Source of the DNA: Saprospiraceae bacterium
Lineage (GTDB): Bacteria > Bacteroidota > Bacteroidia > Chitinophagales > Saprospiraceae
DNA: 64,000 bases
Assembly (NCBI GenBank): GCA_020629965.1
Contig: JAHDCG010000001.1
Coordinates: forward strand, 84,802-148,801
Reading direction: 5' to 3'
The translations under genes and the position numbers were made by a program. This document shows positions 52,436 through 60,148 of this stretch, one piece after another. The notes under the pieces were generated by a model, which saw nothing but the letters and a program-made list of their open reading frames with translations, was not told where the DNA came from and did no database searches. Every line of letters begins with the position of its first letter. Positions within the stretch are counted from its first letter, which is position 1.

Positions 52436-54187
52436 TTACTCTGTCTCAATCTCCAAATCCTCCGTCAATCGCGCTACCGGATAAAGGTTAAATGTCGGTT
52501 CGTAATGCGGCGAATTTCGATAAATAAAATCCAACTGCGCCCGCCCCGACTTCGCAAACTCCGCATCGCTCTGCCTTTTGGCTTCCAATTCTTTCTGCAA
52601 ATCCGCATTATTTTCTAAAATCTCCGCCGCCAAATCTTCAAAAACGTAGGAAGAAAAATATTCTTTTTGCATTAAAATACCGTCGAAAAAGTTCCAAGCG
52701 AAATAACTGTCCGGAGCCTGCGGTTCCAGCGTTTCGACGATAAAACGATTGGCGGACTGATTGACGTAAACGATGTAGTCGCCTTTGCGAAAATCCTGTG
52801 TTCGATTTTCGGTTTCGGTTTCGACGGCGTAGTGCAAATAGTGACCTTCGTAAGGCGCAGGGCGGCTTTTGTAATCCGTGATGCGATACATTTCTACGGG
52901 CAGCAGCACATTCTTCGATAATTTTTTTACCGCCGCTCCGTTGGCAAGCAGCCGTTCCGCCACCTCCGAATACGCCTGCGGAATGAGATAAGCCGCCGGC
53001 TTTTTCACCGAAACCGTCTGTCTGTAAGTATTATAAAACGGCACATTTTTCTCAAAGGGCGCAGCGTGGTCGTAGTACAAACGGTCTAAACCCGTGACGG
53101 CACTCGGCTTGTATTTTGCCGTGTAGCCTTTAAACAGCAGGTCTTCGCGCGCCGTCGTGTCGATTGTCCAATTTACCGGAAAGGTCATCTGTTGCGCCGC
53201 TGCCTGCCGCGTCATTTCCCGCAAATTGCCGATTTTTTGGTAATCTGCGTTTACCTTTTTCACCAATATTTTCATAAAGGTATAGGTACTCCGCACGCGG
53301 TCGGCGAAGGGCTTGAGCATGTGCGTTTCGCCCGTAAAGCCGAGTGCATGGTGCAGCGCAGCGTAGCCCGACGAGTAGCGCGGCAAGTCCAAAAATCCGT
53401 AAATACCGCCCTCCGGCGTGTCCGCGACATTGACGTAAGGAATCATTTCCCAATCCGCTTTTTTCATGCCGGCGTACAAATCGGGCAGCATATTTTCGGT
53501 CAAATAATCGGCGAGCAGCGGCGACAGTTTGTCTTTTTGCGTCGCAATCATCGTCATCGTATATTGATAATCCGCGCCGTTGGAAGTGTGGTTATCCAAA
53601 AAAACATCGGGCTGCCATTCCCGCCAAATTTCGACGAAAGTCTGCGCGTTTTTGCTGTCGTTTTTGATAAAATCACGGTTCAAATCCAAGTTCTTCGCAT
53701 TCCCCCGAAAGCCGTAAGCCTCCGGTCCGTTTTGGTTGGCGCGGCTGTGACTGCCTCGGTTCAGTCCGCCGCCGATATTGTAAAAAGGTATAGCAATGAC
53801 GACCGTATTTTCTAAATCGGCACGCATTTCTTTATCCGTCAAATAATCACGAAACAGCAGCATAGACGCATCGACGCCGCACGGCTCGCCCGGGTGAATG
53901 GCATTGTTTATCAACACAATCCGCTTGTTTTGCGCCCGTATTTTTTCGGGAGAAAATTCGCCGTTCGCGCTCAAAATCGCCAAGTGTAACGGATAACCCG
54001 CGTCGGTCATACCGTAGGTGCGCAGTTGCAGCATTTTCGAATAGGCAGCAGCGGCTTTTTCGTAAAAATCAACGGTCTCGAGATAGGTCGCCGAGTAGTT
54101 TTCGCGCTGCTCGAAGGGGATGGTGAGTTTTTGGGCGGAGAGCTGACCGCAGATTAAAAAACAGAAGAGGAGTATCGGATTTTTCAT
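52436..54187 (-). CDS. M14 family zinc carboxypeptidase-like, secreted
   Basis: A 583-residue protein with a signal peptide (ILLFCFLICGQLSAQ). It is a metallocarboxypeptidase of clan MC. The zinc motif HPGEP (His98, Glu101) lies in NNAIHPGEPCGVDASML, and the third ligand His lies in DNHTSNGADY near 198. The C-terminal part is a long extension of unknown role. Homologs in Bacteroidota are secreted peptidases that trim peptides at the C-terminus. It could act with the retropepsin-like enzyme at the start of the window. Periplasmic or extracellular. Confidence 0.85.
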   Translation of the reverse strand: MKNPILLFCFLICGQLSAQKLTIPFEQRENYSATYLETVDFYEKAAAAYSKMLQLRTYGMTDAGYPLHLAILSANGEFSPEKIRAQNKRIVLINNAIHPGEPCGVDASMLLFRDYLTDKEMRADLENTVVIAIPFYNIGGGLNRGSHSRANQNGPEAYGFRGNAKNLDLNRDFIKNDSKNAQTFVEIWREWQPDVFLDNHTSNGADYQYTMTMIATQKDKLSPLLADYLTENMLPDLYAGMKKADWEMIPYVNVADTPEGGIYGFLDLPRYSSGYAALHHALGFTGETHMLKPFADRVRSTYTFMKILVKKVNADYQKIGNLREMTRQAAAQQMTFPVNWTIDTTAREDLLFKGYTAKYKPSAVTGLDRLYYDHAAPFEKNVPFYNTYRQTVSVKKPAAYLIPQAYSEVAERLLANGAAVKKLSKNVLLPVEMYRITDYKSRPAPYEGHYLHYAVETETENRTQDFRKGDYIVYVNQSANRFIVETLEPQAPDSYFAWNFFDGILMQKEYFSSYVFEDLAAEILENNADLQKELEAKRQSDAEFAKSGRAQLDFIYRNSPHYEPTFNLYPVARLTEDLEIETE

Positions 54188-54222
54188 AAGTTTGGTTTGC
54201 TTTTGTTGTTTAGAATAGATTC

Positions 54223-54390
54223 GCGGATTTAGCGGATGAGGCGGATTTGTGCGGATTTTTTCTTTTCAATTTGTATTAAAACTCAAAAGAACGAAGACAA
54301 TTTTGATGTAAATAATCAATAACAAAGCAAATATTAAAAAACAAAAAAATCCGCCCCGATCCGCTAAATCCGCCTCATCCGCGTATCCGT
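54223..54390. repeat. Inverted nonamer array (GCGGAT)
   Basis: GCGGAT occurs at 54223, 54232, 54241 and 54251. The inverted ATCCGC series (last copy ATCCGT) starts at 54349, 54359, 54368, 54377 and 54385, a near-regular 8-10-base period. The spacer is about 90 bases and AT-rich. It lies between the M14 and amidohydrolase genes, which have the same orientation. Confidence 0.9.
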
Positions 54391-54399
54391 CAACCTCCC

Positions 54400-57375
54400 T
54401 CATCGCCCCTCATCCTCAATATCATCACAGTGGTACAAATGCTTTTCTTCGTGCTTCACCTTCCGCGTTTCGGCACCGCCCGCCTTCGCCGCCAGCATTT
54501 TCTGCACCAGACGCGCCCGCTCTCTGCGGATTAACTCCCGTTGCTTTTTGTCTTCCTCGCGGTCAAAATATTTCACGCCGTCCACAAAAGTCATTTCGGC
54601 GCGGGCATAAATCGACAGCGGGTTGTCCGACCATAATACCACGTCCGCGTCTTTTCCGACTTTAATACTGCCGACTCTGTCGTCGATGTGCAGCATTTTT
54701 GCCGGATTAAGTGTCACGAATTTCCACGCCTCCTCCTCGCTGACGCCGCCGTACTTGACCGCTTTTGCCGCTTCCTGGTTCAGGCGGCGCGCCATTTCCG
54801 CATCATCGGAGTTAAAGCCCGTGAGGACTCCCGCTTCGTGCATAATAGCACCGTTGTAAGGTATCGCGTCGATGACCTCGTATTTGTACGCCCACCAATC
54901 GGAAAAAGTAGAACCCGCCGCGCCGTGTTTTTCCATTTTGTCGGCGATTTTATAGCCCTCCAAAATGTGCGTAAAAGTATTAACGCGGAAGCCGTATTTT
55001 TCGGCAACCTGCATCAGCATATTGATTTCGCTTTGGCGGTACGAGTGGCAGGTAATGAAGCGTTCGCTGTCCAAAATTTCGACAATCGTTTCCAAATCCA
55101 AATCCCGACGGTAGGGCTTTCCGCCGGTTTTGAGTTTTTTGTATTCCGCCGCGCGGGTAAAATAATCTTCGAAAAGTTGCTCTACGCCCATGCGCGTTTG
55201 CGGAAAACGTTCTCTCCACGAGTCGCCCCAGTTGCTCTGCTTGACATTTTCGCCGAGCGCGAATTTGATAAAAGGAGCCGCCTCGGCAAACAGCATTTCG
55301 TCGGGCGTGCTGCCCCAGCGCAACTTAATAATTGCCGACTGCCCGCCGATAGGATTGGCGGAGCCGTGCAGCAGTTGCGAGGTCGTCACGCCGCCCGCCA
55401 ACTGTCGATAAATATTGACATCTTCGGAGTTGACTACGTCCTGTATCGTTACCTCCGCCGTACTCGCCTGTCCGCTTTCGTTCACACCGCGACTGATGGC
55501 AATGTGCGAGTGCTCGTCCACCACACCGCAGGTCAGGTGTTTGCCCGTACCGTCCACGGTTTGCGCCCCGCCGCCGCCGATATTTTTACCGATTTTACTG
55601 ATTTTGCCGTCGGCAATGAGGACATCCGTTTCCGTCAAGATGCCGTCCGCTTCGTTGGTCCAAACCGTTACATTCTTGAAAAGAGTCTTCCGGGCTTGCG
55701 GTTTTTCCGACCAACCGTAAGCCATGAAAGGATAAACGATTTCGCCGGCAACCGGGTCTTCGGGTTTGTCTTTTTTCTTCTCCTCTTTTTCGTCCGCATC
55801 GCCCGTGCGCGTTGCCGTCCAGGTCGTGCGATCGCCCTCGGCGGTCTCGGCGATACCGCTCCAGGTCTTGCCGATTGTGCCGGAAAGACGCACAATACCC
55901 GTTTCGTTTTGCGGCGTAAAATTCATGTTTATCAACTCGCCGGTCGTGCTGTGCTTGACCTTAATTTTTGTCGTGTCATCCGCGAGCAGGTGCATTTTAC
56001 CGTCTTGCATTTGTAGGGTCATCGTTTCCGCCTGTCCGATTTTCAAGTCGTATTTTCCCGCTAAATCCGCCGCTTCGATTTCATTTAACACATAAGGATT
56101 TCCCTTTATCCAATTGTGCAAAATCTTCGTGTCGTCCGCAAAAATATTGCCGTCACAGATGAGGAAATCGGCGACTTTTCCGTTTTCCAGACTGCCGAGC
56201 ATTTTTTCCGCCTGCAGAAAAACAGCCGGGTTGTGGGTCAGTGCTTTGAGCGCGTTTTCTTCCGTCAGACCGCCGGCGACGGCTTTTTTCAGATTTTTTA
56301 AAAAGTCTTTTTTGTCTTTCAAACCCGCCGTGGTGAAGGCAAAATCTACGTCGGCATCCTGCAAAAATTTAGCATTCAAAGGCGCATTTTCCCAATGCTT
56401 CATTTCGCCCAAATCAGCCGCCTGCGCGTCGAAGGGGTCTTCGACATCGTAAGGTTTCGGAAAGTCGAGCGGAATGATAAATTTGCCGCCCGTGCGCTTC
56501 ATTTCCGCCGCGCGTTTGTACTCATCGCCGCCGCCTTTAAAGATATATTGTTTGTTAAATTCGTCGCCGACTTTATCCGCCCGCAGCACTTCCTGCCAAT
56601 TGCTGACCGCGAAAATTTGGGGTATGTCCTGCAATTCATTCCACGCCGCCAGAGAAATATTCGTTTCTTCGTTTTTGCCGACCCGCGCATACCAATCCGC
56701 ATCGTGGTAGGTCTGTCGCAGCAACGCCATCGCCCCCATGAGCGAAGTCGGATAATTTTGCTTGGAAACGCCTTTACTGAAACTAAAATGGTTCGCCGCC
56801 TGCGACCGCAAAATCATTTCGTGCGCCCGGTCGTCGCCGAGCAAAGCCAAGACCGACGTACCGCGCTCGATGCCGTCCTGCTGATGTGCCGCCACCGCCC
56901 CGAAGCCGTATTTCCGCATTTCCGCCGCCGCTTTTTTGTCCAAAGCAAAATTTTCGTGGGCGCGCATTTCGGGTTTTAGGGCTTGATTCCAAGCGTAAGC
57001 ACCCGGCTTTTTGGTCAGGTCTTGCGGCTTCCCGCGACCGCGTTCGCTTTTCTCCGCTTTGGCTTCCGGCACGCCGTAGTCGCCGTAAATTTCAATAAAA
57101 GAAGGGTAAATTGTCTTGCCTTGACAGTCGATAATCACCGCGTCCGCAGGCACGGGCACGCCCACGCCGCACTGTTGCACCTTACCGTCTTTGATGACCA
57201 AAGTGGCACTTTCGAGGCGATTATTGTAGGATTTAAAAATAGTTGCATTGGTGAAAGCATACAGCCCGTCGCGTTGGTCGGCGACGCCGTTACGCGGAAA
57301 AGTAATTTGTGCGGTAAGACCGAAAACGCAAAGCAAAAACAGCGCGACCGATAAGATTCGTGATAAAAAACTCAT
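54400..57375 (-). CDS. Double-domain amidohydrolase, first domain catalytically degenerate
   Basis: A 991-residue exported protein (signal SVALFLLCVFGLTAQ). Two amidohydrolase units lie in tandem. The first (about 37-435) has the flanking beta-sandwich motifs (NATIFKSYNNRLESATLVIK and GKVADFLICDGN), but the expected metal HxH site reads IYPSFIEIYGDYG, with no His. The second (about 560-965) has EHSHIAISRG (His near 620), later His-containing HILEGYK and the Asp of TGFNSDDAEMARR, followed by GSIKVGKDADVVLWS. Only the second unit should bind metal. The substrate is unknown; relatives are listed as amidohydrolases or prolidase-like enzymes. Confidence 0.88.
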   Translation of the reverse strand: MSFLSRILSVALFLLCVFGLTAQITFPRNGVADQRDGLYAFTNATIFKSYNNRLESATLVIKDGKVQQCGVGVPVPADAVIIDCQGKTIYPSFIEIYGDYGVPEAKAEKSERGRGKPQDLTKKPGAYAWNQALKPEMRAHENFALDKKAAAEMRKYGFGAVAAHQQDGIERGTSVLALLGDDRAHEMILRSQAANHFSFSKGVSKQNYPTSLMGAMALLRQTYHDADWYARVGKNEETNISLAAWNELQDIPQIFAVSNWQEVLRADKVGDEFNKQYIFKGGGDEYKRAAEMKRTGGKFIIPLDFPKPYDVEDPFDAQAADLGEMKHWENAPLNAKFLQDADVDFAFTTAGLKDKKDFLKNLKKAVAGGLTEENALKALTHNPAVFLQAEKMLGSLENGKVADFLICDGNIFADDTKILHNWIKGNPYVLNEIEAADLAGKYDLKIGQAETMTLQMQDGKMHLLADDTTKIKVKHSTTGELINMNFTPQNETGIVRLSGTIGKTWSGIAETAEGDRTTWTATRTGDADEKEEKKKDKPEDPVAGEIVYPFMAYGWSEKPQARKTLFKNVTVWTNEADGILTETDVLIADGKISKIGKNIGGGGAQTVDGTGKHLTCGVVDEHSHIAISRGVNESGQASTAEVTIQDVVNSEDVNIYRQLAGGVTTSQLLHGSANPIGGQSAIIKLRWGSTPDEMLFAEAAPFIKFALGENVKQSNWGDSWRERFPQTRMGVEQLFEDYFTRAAEYKKLKTGGKPYRRDLDLETIVEILDSERFITCHSYRQSEINMLMQVAEKYGFRVNTFTHILEGYKIADKMEKHGAAGSTFSDWWAYKYEVIDAIPYNGAIMHEAGVLTGFNSDDAEMARRLNQEAAKAVKYGGVSEEEAWKFVTLNPAKMLHIDDRVGSIKVGKDADVVLWSDNPLSIYARAEMTFVDGVKYFDREEDKKQRELIRRERARLVQKMLAAKAGGAETRKVKHEEKHLYHCDDIEDEGR

Positions 57376-57416
57376 AAAAGTCGTTGAAAAATTGATAAAA
57401 ACCGAAGGTTACAGAC

Positions 57417-57451
57417 CTCTCTCCTCTCCCCTTTTTCCTCTCTCCTTTTCT
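57417..57451. repeat. Heptamer array (CTCTNNN)
   Basis: CTCTCTC, CTCTCCC, CTTTTTC, CTCTCTC, CTTTTCT: five exact 7-base steps between two divergent genes. The same unit type occurs at 138-183. Confidence 0.8.
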
Positions 57452-57479
57452 AAAAACGGAAATATACTCATTTTTGCGA

Positions 57480-58391
57480 ATGCTTTTAACACAAAACAGT
57501 CCTTTACAGGAAATTCCTTTAGCGGGCGGACAAATTCGGCTGCTTATTAAGCGCGACGACCTGCTGCACCCTTTCGTTTCGGGTAATAAAATGCGCAAGA
57601 TGAAATATAATTTGCGCGAGATGCGGCGACGCGGGCAAAGTAAAATTTTGACGTTCGGCGGGGCATTTTCCAACCACATCGCCGCCGTTGCCGCTGCGGG
57701 TCGAGCGGAAAATTTTGCGACCGTCGGCATCATTCGCGGGGAGAGACCGGCGGGGCTAAATCCGACTTTGCGCTTTGCGGAGGAATGCGGGATGCAGTTG
57801 CGGTATATTTCGCGCAGCGCATATCGACGTAAAGAAGAGTCGGATTTTTTGGAAAGTTTGCAAAAAGAACACGGTGACTTTTATTTGCTGCCCGAAGGCG
57901 GCACGAATTGCTTCGCTTTGCAAGGTTGCGCGGAAATTATCGAGGAGATAAAAGCGGAAATCATTCCCGATTACTACTGCGTCTGCTGCGGTACGGGCGG
58001 CACGATTGCGGGGATGATACAAGGCGCGGAAGGCAAAAGTGAAATTTTGGGTTTTTCTGCGCTGAAAGGCGATTTTTTAGAAAAAGAAGTAGAAAAACTA
58101 CTGCAAAACTGCGGCAAAAAAAGCTACACTAATTGGTCGATTAATTCCGATTTTCATTGCGGCGGCTACGCCGAATTTACGCCGGAGCTGATTGATTTTA
58201 TCAATAAATTTAAAGCGGAATACGGCATTGCGCTCGACCCGATTTACACGGGAAAAATGTTTTTCGGTATTTTTTCGCTGTTAGAGAAAGGGTATTTTGA
58301 GAAAGGCAGCACGGTCGTTGCGGTACACACGGGCGGCTTGCAGGGCGTGGCGGGATTTAATGAGAGATTTGGGAATATTATCGAGGTTTGA
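57480..58391 (+). CDS. PLP-dependent D-cysteine desulfhydrase / ACC deaminase family
   Basis: A 303-residue fold-type II PLP enzyme. The likely PLP Lys is Lys37 in PFVSGNKMRKM, followed by LTFGGAFSNHIAAVAAAG (substrate and cofactor loop) and CCGTGGTIAGMI (phosphate-binding loop). This is the 1-aminocyclopropane-1-carboxylate deaminase/D-cysteine desulfhydrase family. Reactions of the family are deamination or desulfhydration of D-cysteine or related amino acids. The ATG at 57480 is preferred to the TTG at 57474. Cytoplasmic; it stands alone between two minus-strand genes. Confidence 0.88.
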   Translation: MLLTQNSPLQEIPLAGGQIRLLIKRDDLLHPFVSGNKMRKMKYNLREMRRRGQSKILTFGGAFSNHIAAVAAAGRAENFATVGIIRGERPAGLNPTLRFAEECGMQLRYISRSAYRRKEESDFLESLQKEHGDFYLLPEGGTNCFALQGCAEIIEEIKAEIIPDYYCVCCGTGGTIAGMIQGAEGKSEILGFSALKGDFLEKEVEKLLQNCGKKSYTNWSINSDFHCGGYAEFTPELIDFINKFKAEYGIALDPIYTGKMFFGIFSLLEKGYFEKGSTVVAVHTGGLQGVAGFNERFGNIIEV

Positions 58392-58455
58392 AAAAAACGG
58401 GAGATTTTATTGACCGGCATTTTGTATCGCTGCGCATCAAAAGTTTACCTCATTT

Positions 58456-58533
58456 TTGTTTAAGAGTTTAGGCGTTTAACCGTTTAGTTGCAGCGAGCGT
58501 CCTAAACAACTAAACGACTAAACCCTTAAACAA
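58456..58533. repeat. Inverted octamer array, four units per arm (NNGTTTAR)
   Basis: Left arm TTGTTTAA, GAGTTTAG, GCGTTTAA, CCGTTTAG (58456-58487). Right arm CTAAACAA, CTAAACGA, CTAAACCC, TTAAACAA (58502-58533). Both arms are exactly 32 bases, as in the array at 43838-43938. It sits between two convergent genes, 5 bases from the second stop. Confidence 0.95.
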
Positions 58534-58538
58534 TATTT

Positions 58539-59960
58539 CTACAAGCCGATTTCGCTCGCTACCATCGTAGCGTAGTTTTGAAAAGCGGAGGTCAGCATTT
58601 TTCGGTAAGCATCGTTTTTCACATTTCTGCTGCCGAAACCGCCGCCGATATTAGAAAAACTGTTGTTCGGACGGCTGTACGTGTTCATTTTAAACCGCTC
58701 GTTTCTTTGCGGCAACGTAAAGTTTACGTTCCAATCAATGCCCGTCGCTAAGAGATAACCAATAAATCTGCCTTCCTGATTGCTGTACTGACCGTTGGTT
58801 TCGGTATGCACATAGAGCGTCGGAAATTCGCCCGACTCGTACTTTTCGGCGAGCGTTTCGATTTTGTAATCGACGCTGATCAACGGTCTTTCCTTCATAT
58901 TTTCAGCATCGCCGACGTTGATTAAATTGACGACTTCAAACGTACCGGGCAGAAAAACGGAATCTAAACGCACTTGAAAAGCTTTGACAATTCCCTGCCG
59001 TCCGTAGGCATCGCTTGCCTGAAAACCTTGCTTAATCGACGGCGGTTTCGACTTCGAAGGCAAAGGATATTTATTCTCGCCGGAAGCATTGGAAAACTCA
59101 ATCATCATATCCACCACGCTGCGTTCTTCCTCGGTGTAATCGCTCCAGTCTTTCAGATTGGTTTCCGAATTAAACGCAATATTTACCGTTCTTTCGCCCG
59201 TTTTTTCGGCATAGTCGAGCAGCGCATTCATATACAGACGAGCCGCCTTGCTGACCTCTTTGTCCTTGACGCGGGCGGCGTAACTATCGCGCAGATTAGA
59301 CCACACTTCGGCCTCGGCAGCGGCGACTTCCCCGCTGTATTTTCCCGTCGGAAAATTTTCTTTGTACGCTTCCAAAGAAGCAAAATCTTTGTATTCGGAG
59401 ACATTGTCCCACAGACAATTTTCAAGAGCGGCACTGTTTTCTTCGATAAAATTTTCTTTGAGTTGTGTCTTCGCTTTTTGCAGTTGCAGACAGGAAGAAA
59501 AACCCGTGCTCGCCTTGCTCGACACGCGGCGTTCGACCGCGTGTGTGTACGCGATGCTGTCCGTGACCCGCGTCGCAAAGGCGCGATACTCCCCGTTCGG
59601 GTAGTCGCGCAGGTAGCGATTCGCCATTGTAGTTGTCGGATTAGCCGCCAGCTCTTCGTAGGCCCGCGTCTCTTTGGTCATCAGGTTATAGGTGATAAAA
59701 CCGACAAGCAGCACCGCCAAACCCGCCATTATGCGTTTAACCAACATGGCTTGGTCGTCTTTTTTTCTTTGGGCTTCGGGGTCATATTTTCTTTGCTGCG
59801 TCGTGCGTGTATTGTTTGCCGTAGCGCGGGGTGTGATGACTCGACCGTTGTTAACCTCGATAATCTGCGGACAGCCCGTACAGTTAAAACGAATGTGACG
59901 GTCAGCGGGTACGCGCATTTTCGTGGCACAATTCGGACAGGAGATAATTGATGTGGACAT
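58539..59960 (-). CDS. Zinc-ribbon membrane-anchored protein of unknown function
   Basis: A 473-residue protein. The N-terminal zinc ribbon (C8-x2-C11 and C27-x2-C30: CPNCATK and CTGCPQ) is followed by a basic Q/R-rich linker. A single membrane helix lies at about 77-95 (MAGLAVLLVGFITYNLM), and a large outside domain follows. This part has TPR/tol-pal-like helices at about 105-270 (AYEELAANPTTTMANRYL, then LEAYKENFPTGKYSGEVAAA). The remaining 200 residues are of unrecognised, probably beta-rich structure. The ribbon is cytoplasmic by the positive-inside rule. A sensor or scaffold function is a guess. Confidence 0.7.
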   Translation of the reverse strand: MSTSIISCPNCATKMRVPADRHIRFNCTGCPQIIEVNNGRVITPRATANNTRTTQQRKYDPEAQRKKDDQAMLVKRIMAGLAVLLVGFITYNLMTKETRAYEELAANPTTTMANRYLRDYPNGEYRAFATRVTDSIAYTHAVERRVSSKASTGFSSCLQLQKAKTQLKENFIEENSAALENCLWDNVSEYKDFASLEAYKENFPTGKYSGEVAAAEAEVWSNLRDSYAARVKDKEVSKAARLYMNALLDYAEKTGERTVNIAFNSETNLKDWSDYTEEERSVVDMMIEFSNASGENKYPLPSKSKPPSIKQGFQASDAYGRQGIVKAFQVRLDSVFLPGTFEVVNLINVGDAENMKERPLISVDYKIETLAEKYESGEFPTLYVHTETNGQYSNQEGRFIGYLLATGIDWNVNFTLPQRNERFKMNTYSRPNNSFSNIGGGFGSRNVKNDAYRKMLTSAFQNYATMVASEIGL

Positions 59961-59994
59961 TTGTTTGGTTTTTATTCCGTGAAAAATTTCCTGA

Positions 59995-60002
59995 CAAATG
60001 TA
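59995..60002 (-). promoter_or_regulatory. -7 box of the zinc-ribbon gene (TACATTTG on the minus strand)
   Basis: CAAATGTA is an exact TAnnTTTG match on the minus strand, 34 bases before the start codon. No -33 TTTG at usual spacing. Confidence 0.55.
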
Positions 60003-60120
60003 TAAAATAATCGGAGATTTTTAAATTTTCGGACTTTAAAACAGAAATTAAATAAGAAAGTGCTTTTGTTGAGATAAAATTCCTATCAAACTCGATTCCC
60101 GGATATTAGAATGTACTCAC

Positions 60121-60148
60121 CGACAACGGGCAACCGACAACCGACAAC
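60121..60148. repeat. Heptamer array (CGACAAC)4 at the 3' end of ligA
   Basis: CGACAAC, GGGCAAC, CGACAAC, CGACAAC. The last base is part of the ligA stop codon. Confidence 0.92.

Noticed and set aside
54688-56016. Long open frame of 442 codons on the plus strand
   Set aside because: It lies entirely opposite the amidohydrolase gene, has an Arg/Phe/His-rich composition and no domain; it is a shadow of codon bias.
57469-57476. Promoter box CATTTTTG of the deaminase-like gene
   Set aside because: Transcription from it would start after the ATG at 57480, and no later start is plausible.
58456-58533. Integron attC site
   Set aside because: The hairpin has repeated octamers, lacks the GTTRRRY core pattern, and there is no integrase or cassette array.
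58974-59951. 325-codon frame opposite the zinc-ribbon gene
   Set aside because: No domain, biased composition, overlaps a gene with clear zinc ribbon and membrane helix.
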